A stretch of 64,000 nt of DNA. It comes from Bacillota bacterium (GTDB taxonomy: Bacteria > Bacillota > Clostridia > TANB77 > CAG-465). The position numbers and the translations under genes are program-made. Below, in pieces: positions 40,250 through 49,134 of this stretch; the stretch's first letter is position 1; each line of letters starts with the position of its first letter. The notes under the pieces were generated by a model, which saw only the letters and a list, made by a program, of their open reading frames with translations, was not told where the DNA came from and ran no database searches. Where the stretch lies: the NCBI GenBank assembly GCA_023460515.1, contig JAEWPS010000016.1, forward strand, positions 57,534 through 121,533, written 5' to 3'.

Positions 40250-41056
40250 CTATTTAAATATGTTTTGTAAATTTTCTGATACTTGCATAATTATAGGATA
40301 AACAGCCAATACTGTTATATTTATTAGTGAAATTACAGATGCTACAACAACAAACATTATTCTCTTAGTTTCTTTATATTTTAAATATTTAAAATATGAT
40401 AAATCTAACATTTCTGAAAAAACTGTTAAAGATTGAACCATTTTGCCTTCTTTTTCTCCTTGTAAAAGTATATTTAAAAACATGTTAAACTCATATGAAT
40501 TAAATTTTAACTTGAAATTATCCGTGGCTTTAATCATGCTAAAATTGTACATTAAATAGTCATTAATGAATATATCAAAATTATCTCTAAATCTTTTATA
40601 CTCAATATTATCTTTTACGTACGTCAGAGATTCATATAGTGGAATATTAGATGAAAGAGCTAATTTTAAGCCGTTAGAAATTTCAGATATGTCATTTATT
40701 ATTTTTAAAGATTCGTTTTTTACATATATATAAATAATAAAATTTGGAATGTAAAATAAAATAAAAAAGTATACTAATGATAAAAATATATTATGAGTTC
40801 TGTAGAACATAAGAATAAAAAGTATTGGTGAAATAACATATTTAATTAACTTATACTTAAACATGTTTATACCATATGGATTTCCTAAATTATTTAATGT
40901 ATTGTTAGACTTCGTTAAACCTGATTTTAGAATTTTAAAATTCGAATTTAGTAGCTTAAAGCATTTATTAGAAATAATATATTTGGATTTTGAAAATGTG
41001 AAGTAATTTAAAACTATATAATAAGATAAAAAAATAGAAAAAAGTGAAAGTATCAA
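40250..41056 (-). CDS. TadC-like inner membrane protein (T2SS F family)
   Basis: The 268-aa protein has the T2SSF cytoplasmic domain with the segments ISNGLKLALSSNIPLYESL and LNILLQGEKEGKMVQSL, followed by two C-terminal helices (VVVASVISLINITVLAVY). It would form the platform of the Tad pilus machinery. The start is TTG at an unusual distance from the GGGGGTG site, at which an ATG opens only a two-codon frame. Confidence 0.8.
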   Translation of the reverse strand: MILSLFSIFLSYYIVLNYFTFSKSKYIISNKCFKLLNSNFKILKSGLTKSNNTLNNLGNPYGINMFKYKLIKYVISPILFILMFYRTHNIFLSLVYFFILFYIPNFIIYIYVKNESLKIINDISEISNGLKLALSSNIPLYESLTYVKDNIEYKRFRDNFDIFINDYLMYNFSMIKATDNFKLKFNSYEFNMFLNILLQGEKEGKMVQSLTVFSEMLDLSYFKYLKYKETKRIMFVVVASVISLINITVLAVYPIIMQVSENLQNIFK

Positions 41057-41193
41057 AACATAAATGTAATCACCCCCTTAATGGATTGTTAATAATATAA
41101 CATAGTAAATTTCAAAAGTCAATGGTTTAATACTATGAATCGTGCGACAAATAGTGCCAAAAAATTAGTAACTTAATGTTTTAAAACATAATA

Positions 41194-41700
41194 TTATTTC
41201 ATACTTAATATCTTAATACTAGTATATAGATAATCTATAAAAATATATACTGTAGCAATATATATCATAGTAATTAATATTGGTCCATCTAAATAGATAT
41301 AAATTTTATTTAAATTAGGTAAAATATATTTAATAAATATTACTCCTAGAACACCCCAAATAATCATAAACTCTAATGAAATATACTTATTTATGCCAAA
41401 TTTTAACTTACTGTAATCCCACAATTCAACTTCATATACTTTATCCAATAGTAGACCCGTTACATACTCAAGGCTAGTAAGTATAATTGAACTAAAAAGA
41501 AATATTAAAAACACATTCTTTGTATACTTAGATATGACCATCGCTAAAACAAATGTGCCTATACCATATAAAATACAAAATGGTCCATTTGCCATACCAG
41601 CTCTTACCACATCTTCTTTAGAAATAATCTTAAAAACAATTTCTAAAATCCATCCTATAAATGAACCAATTATAAAAAAATATAAGCCTTTGTTTATCAT
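41194..41700 (-). CDS. CmpB-like putative ABC transporter permease, membrane protein
   Basis: About five hydrophobic segments carry the family landmarks FIGWILEI, NGPFCILYGIG, LEYVTGLLLD and W-YS. The family is annotated as a putative ABC transporter permease, but no ATPase is near, and the function is uncertain. The ATG at 41700 has GGTGATT upstream. It precedes the Tad operon without an obvious link. Confidence 0.75.
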   Translation of the reverse strand: MINKGLYFFIIGSFIGWILEIVFKIISKEDVVRAGMANGPFCILYGIGTFVLAMVISKYTKNVFLIFLFSSIILTSLEYVTGLLLDKVYEVELWDYSKLKFGINKYISLEFMIIWGVLGVIFIKYILPNLNKIYIYLDGPILITMIYIATVYIFIDYLYTSIKILSMK

Positions 41701-41855
41701 ATAATCACCATAAGTATATTTTTTGTTCAAATCTTTTTTTTATACATTATTGTATACAAACAAAACATATCACATCGACAAAATTCTACAAGTGTGTAAT
41801 AGTAGCATTTTCAAATAGATAATGATTATATTTAATGTTTTATTTAAATAAAGTA

Positions 41856-41884
41856 TTGTTTTTTTTATTTTTATTTGATATAAT
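41856..41884 (+). promoter_or_regulatory. Promoter of the HD-GYP gene
   Basis: TTGTTT (41856-41861), 17 bases, TATAAT (41879-41884). Transcription would begin just ahead of the GAGGTG site and the ATG at 41907, which rules out a longer protein start. Confidence 0.7.
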
Positions 41885-41906
41885 TTTTGTATATGAGGTG
41901 ACAATT

Positions 41907-42917
41907 ATGGAGAGCAATTCAATTGAAAGTGCAAAAATAATGGTTATTGATGATGATATCAATATGATGGATATGTTATCAATAATACTTTCTAAATATA
42001 AACATAAAGTGGTTCCGTTTACAGAGCCCGTTTCAGCTATTGAAGCTTTAAAATCTGACTCATTCGATATATTAATTGTAAATTATCTAATGTCTCCTGT
42101 AAACGGGGATAGAATTGTAGAGCTTGTTAGAGAATTTAACAAAGAAATCTATATTATTATGATGTCAGTTAATAAGGATTTAGCCCCTTCTATTGATGCT
42201 ATGCGAAATTTAGATATACAATCATATTTTGAAAAAAGTTCGAGATTTGATCAGCTAATACTAACTATTCAAAGTGGTATTAAATATACAAATCAATTAA
42301 GAAACATAAGAAGTATGAACATACAACTTGAAAAATACGTAGTAGATTTTGCAAATGTTCTGCTTAATACAGTAGATGCTAAAGATAATTATACTGCTGC
42401 ACATTCAAAAAGGGTTTGTGAATATGCCTTAAGATTTGCAAATATTTTAAGCTTATCTACAAAAGAAAGAGAAACTTTAAAACTCGCTGGTCTATTTCAT
42501 GATATCGGTAAAATTGGAATACCTGATAACATTTTAACTAAAAACGATAAACTTACAGATGATGAATATGAAACAATAAAGTTTCATCCCACAATAGGTG
42601 CTAATATTTTATCAGTTGCAGATATATTTAAAGATGTACACGAAATAATAAAATGTCACCACGAGAGAATTGATGGTAAAGGCTATCCTTACAATATGGC
42701 TGGAGACAAAATACCATATTTATCTAAGATTCTTTCAATTTGCGATTCTTTTGATGCAATTACAACAAAAAGATCATATAAAGAGGTTTACACAATTGAA
42801 TATGCTATAGACGAACTAAAAAGAGTTATGGGCACTCAATTAGATAAAGATTTAACAGAGAAGTTTTTAAACCTAGTAAAAGAGAATATTAATACATTTG
42901 TCATAACAAATATATAG
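41907..42917 (+). CDS. Response-regulator-like HD-GYP domain protein
   Basis: A 336-aa protein. Residues 9-125 form a receiver fold with the acidic pocket VIDDD at 13-17, but the phosphorylation Asp is replaced by Asn59 (DILIVNYLMSP); Ser and Lys of the switch are kept. Residues 160-330 form a complete HD-GYP domain: TAAHSKRVCEYA, LFHDIGKIGIPD, CHHERIDGKGYP and the late DSFDAITTKRSY. HD-GYP domains degrade cyclic di-GMP. It stands alone with its own promoter; the input must be other than classical phosphotransfer. Confidence 0.92.
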   Translation: MESNSIESAKIMVIDDDINMMDMLSIILSKYKHKVVPFTEPVSAIEALKSDSFDILIVNYLMSPVNGDRIVELVREFNKEIYIIMMSVNKDLAPSIDAMRNLDIQSYFEKSSRFDQLILTIQSGIKYTNQLRNIRSMNIQLEKYVVDFANVLLNTVDAKDNYTAAHSKRVCEYALRFANILSLSTKERETLKLAGLFHDIGKIGIPDNILTKNDKLTDDEYETIKFHPTIGANILSVADIFKDVHEIIKCHHERIDGKGYPYNMAGDKIPYLSKILSICDSFDAITTKRSYKEVYTIEYAIDELKRVMGTQLDKDLTEKFLNLVKENINTFVITNI

Positions 42918-42940
42918 AGGATTATATCCTCTATTTTTAT
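42914..42940 (+). terminator. Terminator of the HD-GYP gene
   Basis: ATAGAGGA pairs with TCCTCTAT around a 5-base loop, followed by TTTTTA. It overlaps the stop codon of the gene. Confidence 0.8.
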
Positions 42941-43584
42941 TCTATAAATATTGCTATAGCCTTTATAATCTGAATGTTATTAATTTTATTTATTGTAAAT
43001 CCTATGATTCTAACATCTGATGTTATTGTACTTAAAAAAAATAGATCAGTCACTAAATTATTACTATCTATCCATATATACTTATCGTTTATATAAAAAA
43101 ATTGATTATTTTTTGGATATTCTCTATCATCTATTTCTTTATATAAATTTTTTAGTTTACAAGGACAAATTTTTCCATTTTCAATACACAAGCTATTTTC
43201 TTTATTACCTATCTCCTCTAGCTTATTTACTAATTTATTGTAAAAAGCTAAATTTTTTATTCCAGATACATCTTCAATATTTATATATCTTCTTTCAACA
43301 ACTGTATTATAACTGCTTTTTTCACCAGCAAAAAAGGTAACTCCACCTGTTACTTGTTTTCTATATTCATGTTTATCATCCTTATCATTATCATCTTTAT
43401 CTTTTTTTTGCCAATTTGCATTTCCAACCATTTCATTAGCATTTGGAGCAATATTTATATCTTTTGTAAAAGTTTCACCCTTTTGAATTGAAAATTCCAT
43501 TATTTCAACATCAAAATCAACCTCAGAGATTGATGCAAATAAAGATTTTAAAAATTCTTTATCTAAGTATAAATAGTATCTCAT
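42937..43584 (-). CDS. Unknown protein, 215 aa
   Basis: The protein opens MRYYLYLDKEFLKSLFASI and has a low-complexity charged stretch of Lys and Asp near residue 65, then a GVTFFAGEKSSYNTVVERRYIN segment. It contains CPCKLKN with nearby cysteine but no known motif. A DUF6414-like relation is conceivable but not certain. It follows GAGG and lies beside comEA; the role is unknown. Confidence 0.55.
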   Translation of the reverse strand: MRYYLYLDKEFLKSLFASISEVDFDVEIMEFSIQKGETFTKDINIAPNANEMVGNANWQKKDKDDNDKDDKHEYRKQVTGGVTFFAGEKSSYNTVVERRYINIEDVSGIKNLAFYNKLVNKLEEIGNKENSLCIENGKICPCKLKNLYKEIDDREYPKNNQFFYINDKYIWIDSNNLVTDLFFLSTITSDVRIIGFTINKINNIQIIKAIAIFIE

Positions 43585-43626
43585 ATTATTTACCTCTATA
43601 CATTTTATGTATAATATTTTATTATA

Positions 43627-44226
43627 TTATTCTACCGTTATTTTATCTTTAATTTTTTCAAATTTGCTGTCTCCAATACCAGATACTTTCTTTATATCTT
43701 CTATTGACTCAAAATCCCCATTTTTTCTATATTCTACTATCTTCTTAGCTGTTGCTTCTCCTATCCCAGTCAATACTTGTAATTCACTTTCATTTGCTTC
43801 ATTTATATTTATTTTATCTTCATCGCTAATATCTTTTTCGTTTTTATCATCATTTTCAATAGATGCTTCTTCCTTTTGTATATATGGTATAACAATTTTT
43901 TCAGAATCATACAAAGTTTTTGATAAATTTATTTTTGATATATCTGCATCTGACTTTATTCCTCCAATTAAGTTTAATGCTTCCTCTAATCTTGTGCCCT
44001 CATTAAAACTATATATACCATAATTATTTATAGCTCCACTCATATATACAGATATTTTCCCTTCTTCATTTGCAAATTCTTTTTCATTTATTTTTATATG
44101 TTTTTTTTCTAAACTTTGTATGTATATTGATATAGAACAAATTGAAATAATTATTACTGTTAATATAGTTATTTTTATCATATTGCGTTTATTTATATTT
44201 CTTATAATTTTTTTAAATTCTTTCAT
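43627..44226 (-). CDS. comEA: Competence protein ComEA
   Basis: A 199-aa protein: one N-terminal membrane anchor, an SLBB-type domain (ISVYMSGAINNYGIYSFNEG, then LEEALNLIGGI), an acidic linker and two helix-hairpin-helix motifs (LQVLTGIGEATAKKIVEYR and IKKVSGIGDSKFEKI). It binds double-stranded DNA outside the membrane during natural uptake. Starts behind AAAGG. No ComEC was found in this window. Confidence 0.92.
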   Translation of the reverse strand: MKEFKKIIRNINKRNMIKITILTVIIISICSISIYIQSLEKKHIKINEKEFANEEGKISVYMSGAINNYGIYSFNEGTRLEEALNLIGGIKSDADISKINLSKTLYDSEKIVIPYIQKEEASIENDDKNEKDISDEDKININEANESELQVLTGIGEATAKKIVEYRKNGDFESIEDIKKVSGIGDSKFEKIKDKITVE

Positions 44227-44281
44227 ATTCAATCCTTTCTTTTAATTGATTTTTATTGTATAATATATTTGGGTGATTTTT

Positions 44282-45511
44282 TTGCGCAAATATATTATGC
44301 TTTCGTTTTTATTTATAACATTATTTATATTAAATTACAATTTTATATATGGGGATTTCGATGATATTTCTGAAGGTTCCGCGATTGTATTGGATGCAGA
44401 AAACTCTTCAATAATATATAACAAAAACATTAATAAAAAAATATTCCCAGCAAGTACCACTAAAATTTTAACTGCTATCCTAGTAATAGAAAATTTAGAC
44501 TTAGATGCTAATATTACAGTTAGCAAAATAGCAATCGACAGTGTTCCGTTAGGAAGCTCTATAATGTACTTAAAACCTGGTGAAATATTGACTGTAAAAG
44601 ATTTGTTATATGGACTACTACTTTCTTCAGGGAGCGATGCAGCTATTGTTTTAGGAAATGCCGTAAGTGGCAGTATACCTAATTTCATGAAATTAATGAA
44701 CGACAAGTTGATCCAACTTAATTGCATAAATTCTCATTTTACTAATCCACACGGTTTTCATGATAATAACCATTATTCGACTGCATATGATATGGCAATT
44801 ATAATGAAATACGTCTCAAAAAATGAAACTTTTAGAACTATATGCGAAACACAAAAATATATTATCTCACCTACTAATAAAACTAAAACTGAGAGGACTT
44901 TGGAAAATACAAATCTACTGCTTTCAACAAAAATTGATTACATATTGGGTGGAAAAACCGGGTATACAGAAGAAGCCGGAAATGTTTTTATTTGTTATTC
45001 TAATCTTAATGAAAAAAAAGTTATCTGCGGTGTTTTCGATGGCGATAAAAACATACTAAATAAGAAAATTAGATTTATTGACACAAAAATGCTACTTGAT
45101 AATTCTTTTAAAGCCTTTTTTAAAAATAAAATACTAGGCAAAGACCAAATTAAAATTTCATATTACGATAAAAAAGCAAATACAAATTATATTATGGGAA
45201 TATCTGATGATATATATTGTCTAACTGATCAAAACAATTATATTTTAAACTATAAACTTCCTTATATTGATGTAACAAACAATATTTTATCTGGAAAAAT
45301 AAATATAACTGGGGGAAATAGCAATTGGTCATTTGATGATACTTATGAATTAAATTTGATTGAAACAAAAAATCTTGAAAATATTTTTACAATATCCAAT
45401 AAATATATTATATACTCATTGATAGCAATGATATTACTGCTTATTTTATTATTAAATAAAAAGAAAAAATATCTAAAAAATAAAGAAAATTTAAGAAAGA
45501 AAAGATATTAA
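44282..45511 (+). CDS. D-alanyl-D-alanine carboxypeptidase (DacF-like)
   Basis: A serine-type penicillin-binding protein with STTK (in FPASTTKIL), SGS (in LLSSGSDAA) and KTG (in GGKTGYTEEAG). The N-terminus has a signal helix and there is a C-terminal membrane anchor before a basic tail. It trims the last D-Ala of peptidoglycan stem peptides. The TTG at 44282 is preferred because GGGTG sits at the right distance; an in-frame GTG lies three codons upstream. It diverges from comEA. Confidence 0.9.
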   Translation: MRKYIMLSFLFITLFILNYNFIYGDFDDISEGSAIVLDAENSSIIYNKNINKKIFPASTTKILTAILVIENLDLDANITVSKIAIDSVPLGSSIMYLKPGEILTVKDLLYGLLLSSGSDAAIVLGNAVSGSIPNFMKLMNDKLIQLNCINSHFTNPHGFHDNNHYSTAYDMAIIMKYVSKNETFRTICETQKYIISPTNKTKTERTLENTNLLLSTKIDYILGGKTGYTEEAGNVFICYSNLNEKKVICGVFDGDKNILNKKIRFIDTKMLLDNSFKAFFKNKILGKDQIKISYYDKKANTNYIMGISDDIYCLTDQNNYILNYKLPYIDVTNNILSGKINITGGNSNWSFDDTYELNLIETKNLENIFTISNKYIIYSLIAMILLLILLLNKKKKYLKNKENLRKKRY

Positions 45512-45515
45512 TTTT

Positions 45516-45553
45516 AAACAACATATAACAACTTAAGTTGTTATATGTTGTTT
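45516..45553. terminator. Perfect 38-base palindrome, bidirectional terminator
   Basis: The sequence reads AAACAACATATAACAACTT followed at once by its exact reverse complement, with T-rich flanks on the plus side. It lies between convergent genes and can end both. A perfect 19-base stem without a loop is unusually long. Confidence 0.85.
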
Positions 45554-45573
45554 GTTTTTATTTGTACTTTATA

Positions 45574-46557
45574 TTAATTAGTCTTTGTAGTTGTTTCATT
45601 TGTTTGAGTAGATGTAGAATTCTCTGAATTAATAAATTTTTCTTTAATAATACGTCTAGTTTCTGCTAAATCCATTTTAAAATATGATATATTATCTATA
45701 TAAGGAGTAGTACCAACTGCTGTACAAGAATATATACTATCTAATTTCAAATTTGGAATATCTGTTACATATCTTAATGCTTCTCTAACCGTCACATTAG
45801 TATCCGTATTTTTAAGTGCAGTCTTAATTAATTCTGGTATTTTAAATATATTAGCAGGTGACAAAACTTCTTTTATAAAAGCTTTTATAAAGTCCTGTTG
45901 TGCGTTAGTCCTTCCTATATCTCCACTAGCATATCCAACTGTCATGTCGTTATTGTGCCTAAACCTAATAAATTGCTCTGCTTTTGCTCCATTTAAAACT
46001 TGAACTCCTGGTTGTAAATCTATATGTAGATTTTGAGTTGGATCATCATATTTCATTCTAAATGGAACATTAATTTCAACCCCACCAAGAACATCTACAA
46101 CTTCTCTAACAATTTTATTGTCAACAATTAAGTAGTAATCGATATTCACGTCTAATAGCTCTTCTATTTGCTTAACTAATGGTTCAGTATTTACACCTCT
46201 ATATATTGAGTTTAATTTATGCACAGAAGTAGCATAATCGTTTGTCACATATGTATCTCTAGGTATCGACATAAATGCAAGTTTACCTGTTTTAACATCA
46301 TATCTAACATATATCATAGTATCTGTATTATTTTCGCTTATTCCACAAACAAGAGCGTTTATAACCTCTTTTTTAGTTACAGATACAACTTCTTTTTCAC
46401 CAGCATCTGGTGTTTCTTCTTCTTCACCTATAACATAATTTGCTGCATAAACACATCCCCAAGCAATTATACCTACTACTGTTAATACTATAAATACTTT
46501 TGTAAATATATTTAATACACTTTTCTTTTCTTTAACCTTTTTAATTTTTTTATTCAT
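45574..46557 (-). CDS. LytR-CpsA-Psr (LCP) family phosphotransferase
   Basis: The 327-aa protein has one N-terminal membrane anchor and the LCP domain with its three signature blocks: DTMIYVRYDVKTGKLAF followed by SIPRDTYV, then KLNSIYRG, and EQFIRFRHNND with GDIGR further on. LCP enzymes attach glycopolymers such as teichoic acids to peptidoglycan. Ends opposite the carboxypeptidase at the palindrome terminator. Confidence 0.92.
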   Translation of the reverse strand: MNKKIKKVKEKKSVLNIFTKVFIVLTVVGIIAWGCVYAANYVIGEEEETPDAGEKEVVSVTKKEVINALVCGISENNTDTMIYVRYDVKTGKLAFMSIPRDTYVTNDYATSVHKLNSIYRGVNTEPLVKQIEELLDVNIDYYLIVDNKIVREVVDVLGGVEINVPFRMKYDDPTQNLHIDLQPGVQVLNGAKAEQFIRFRHNNDMTVGYASGDIGRTNAQQDFIKAFIKEVLSPANIFKIPELIKTALKNTDTNVTVREALRYVTDIPNLKLDSIYSCTAVGTTPYIDNISYFKMDLAETRRIIKEKFINSENSTSTQTNETTTKTN

Positions 46558-46625
46558 TGTTTCTCCTTGTTATATATATTTCTCATAATGTTACTATTTT
46601 ACTATTTTTTTTATTGTTTGTCAAG

Positions 46626-47168
46626 TTAGGACTCTAATTTTAAAGTTCTAATTTCAAATATTAACCATATAGAAAATATAATCTCAAATATTATCATAAT
46701 AACAGATACAATAACTGCGCTATACATAATCCCTACTATCATCATGGTTAAAGAAATAATAATTGCCATGATCAAGTATGCTTTTGAATTATATAACCAA
46801 CCAAAAGGAAATAAATGCGCTCCAAAAATTATTGCTAATATCATTACCATCTTATCTGGAACAACTCTATATACCCACATTGCAATCAACAAATATAATA
46901 ATTGATTGCAAGAAAATAAAATACCCAATTTATTCAATGGATTACTTTTATTTGAAAAATCTGCTTTTATTATTTTCGAAATAATATATGCCAATGGCAT
47001 AAGCGGTGTTGTAACACAAAATGTTAGAAGATTTCTTGTTAAAATATCTTTAATTGGTAATATCCATATTATTAGCACTGCTGACCAAATTATTATAGAT
47101 GCGATTATAAAATGTAATCCTTTTTTGCCTTTAATTGAAATATCTTTTATAGATTCACTAATATTCAT
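46626..47168 (-). CDS. DUF7010-like membrane protein
   Basis: About five or six hydrophobic helices; motifs CVTTPLMPLAYIISKI and GAHLFPFGWLYNSKAY fit a DUF7010-like family of unknown function. Start behind AAAGGGG. It lies in the run from rarA to LCP, with no clear link to cell-wall work. Confidence 0.6.
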   Translation of the reverse strand: MNISESIKDISIKGKKGLHFIIASIIIWSAVLIIWILPIKDILTRNLLTFCVTTPLMPLAYIISKIIKADFSNKSNPLNKLGILFSCNQLLYLLIAMWVYRVVPDKMVMILAIIFGAHLFPFGWLYNSKAYLIMAIIISLTMMIVGIMYSAVIVSVIMIIFEIIFSIWLIFEIRTLKLES

Positions 47169-47184
47169 TATTTTCCCCTTTATA

Positions 47185-47817
47185 TTAAAATTTCAAACCA
47201 GATGATAACAATTTAACTAAAATATTTGTATTATATAACATTTTAGTTAATATTGAAGAATCTATAAGTCCTTTTAAGCCTCCAAACATAGGTACAATTA
47301 TTGATACTATAGCAAGCACTATCCAAACTTTAAATAGTGCCATTACTATTCCAATACCAAATCCGCCTATATTATTAATACTACTTAATATAGGTAAATC
47401 AAATACAATATTAAGCATCATTTGGAGTATATACGCACACATATTTACTGCTAAAAATATTAATATAAATGCTGCTGTTCCTAGTATAAATTCAACTACT
47501 TTATTTGTAAGCTCATCTGCTGTCTCACCCGTTGCCATATTTTTTACTATTGCTGCATAAAACGAATTAGTTCCATTTTCATCAGTTGTTTTTGATTCAA
47601 TAGCTTTAGCTATTCCTGAACTAATAGTTTTTTTCATAGTTTCATCTACATCAGTTTTACTAGTAGCTAAATCAACTAAGCTTGATTTAAATGTAAAAGC
47701 AAGTATAATCGCTATAACAAAACCTATCAAACTTATAAGAATGGTTGTTAATCCCTTCTTATATCCTGCGAAAGCACTAACAATAAGAAATATAATAACT
47801 ACACCATCTAAAATCAT
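47185..47817 (-). CDS. CvpA family membrane protein
   Basis: A 210-aa protein with a CvpA-type membrane domain: LIVSAFAGYKKGLTTILISL at the start, then long helices, and the family glycine-rich segment INNIGGFGIGIVMALFKVWI near the end. The ATG at 47817 is preceded by AAGGGTGG. CvpA-like proteins support envelope functions in many bacteria; exact role unknown. Confidence 0.85.
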   Translation of the reverse strand: MILDGVVIIFLIVSAFAGYKKGLTTILISLIGFVIAIILAFTFKSSLVDLATSKTDVDETMKKTISSGIAKAIESKTTDENGTNSFYAAIVKNMATGETADELTNKVVEFILGTAAFILIFLAVNMCAYILQMMLNIVFDLPILSSINNIGGFGIGIVMALFKVWIVLAIVSIIVPMFGGLKGLIDSSILTKMLYNTNILVKLLSSGLKF

Positions 47818-47874
47818 ATTTACCACCCTTTTTTTATATTATATCATTTAAAATCGATTTCTACAATCATTTTA

Positions 47875-49134
47875 TTATAATTTTACTATTTCTATTCTAT
47901 TAGAATATATTAAAGCTACACTTTTTTCTTTATTAAATATAACAATATCTCTTGGAGGTAATTTAATGTCTATTTTCTTTATAACTATTCCCCACTTATT
48001 AATAATTGACATATCATTTTCAGATACAACATAAGTTAATAATCCACTATTTTTAATATATTTTGGAAGTGTATCTATTTCTATGGTTGCTATATTTGTA
48101 TTATCAAATTTGCTTGTTATAAAACTAAATTTTTCTTTATTTGTTTCAATTGCCGCAAAATAATTATCTGATAATGTTATATAATTAGTTTGATTTGAAT
48201 CCAAACTATGAATATTAGAGAGGATGTTTGTATTCAAGTTATACTTTTCAACACTATTATTAGTAACCAAAATAACCTCATCATTAATAATTTTAGAATT
48301 ATAGACTAATGTATTTTCCAGTTTTAAAACTTCTTTTATACTTTCGATTTTATCTGAATCTATAATGCTTATTTTAGTTCCAATTGTAAGAGAAGATGAA
48401 TCAGTTTGTATTAATAAAAGCTTCTTAGCATTATCTATCAATTTAATATCTAATATTGATGATGAGCTTATATATGCACTATATTTATTTTTTCCATACT
48501 TATCAAATACCGTAATTATTTTTTTATATCCACTACTTGAATATTCAACGGCCACATTACCCTTTTCATCCAAATATACATCATCAATAGTTCCATCAAT
48601 TTTTTTATTAGTTAATTCACTTTTTCCAGAAAAAACATAGATATTTCCACTTAATTTATTTGCAAGTACCATGTAAGATTCATTAATATAAATATCGGCA
48701 TTTGCATTTTCATTTATTTTATATTCCCATGTTTTTTTACCACTTGCATCATATGTTGAAAGAACACGATTTGAATATATTAATAGTTCGTTATTATAAT
48801 TTTTATATATATTTGCTTCTTCGGAAAGGCTTTCAATTATAGTATTAGGTTTTGTATTATTAAATATATTAAACCCCCATATTGGAGCGTATTCAAGAAA
48901 CGTATATATTGCGAAAAACAATATAATAACTACGAAAGATAATATAATTGGTTTTATATTTTTTTTTGTAGAATTCTCTTTATCAACATGATAGATTCTA
49001 CTATTTCGTTCTACTTTTTTCTTTTCTTTATAATCATTTAATATATTTATACCTTTATTTATATTATCTTCAGCCCCATGCTTAATATTTTTAAGTATTT
49101 GCTTATTAACTGATAAATTTATTTTTCTTTTCAT
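47875..49134 (-). CDS. DUF5711 family protein, membrane-anchored beta-propeller-like
   Basis: After a basic N-terminal region and one membrane helix (about residues 75-95), an extracellular repeat-rich domain follows with successive strands (NNELLIYSNRVLSTYDASGK, VYLDEKGNVAVEYSSSGY) like a beta-propeller. This matches DUF5711, often next to CvpA genes in Clostridia. The start at 49134 follows GGGAG inside the end of rarA. Function unknown. Confidence 0.75.
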   Translation of the reverse strand: MKRKINLSVNKQILKNIKHGAEDNINKGINILNDYKEKKKVERNSRIYHVDKENSTKKNIKPIILSFVVIILFFAIYTFLEYAPIWGFNIFNNTKPNTIIESLSEEANIYKNYNNELLIYSNRVLSTYDASGKKTWEYKINENANADIYINESYMVLANKLSGNIYVFSGKSELTNKKIDGTIDDVYLDEKGNVAVEYSSSGYKKIITVFDKYGKNKYSAYISSSSILDIKLIDNAKKLLLIQTDSSSLTIGTKISIIDSDKIESIKEVLKLENTLVYNSKIINDEVILVTNNSVEKYNLNTNILSNIHSLDSNQTNYITLSDNYFAAIETNKEKFSFITSKFDNTNIATIEIDTLPKYIKNSGLLTYVVSENDMSIINKWGIVIKKIDIKLPPRDIVIFNKEKSVALIYSNRIEIVKL

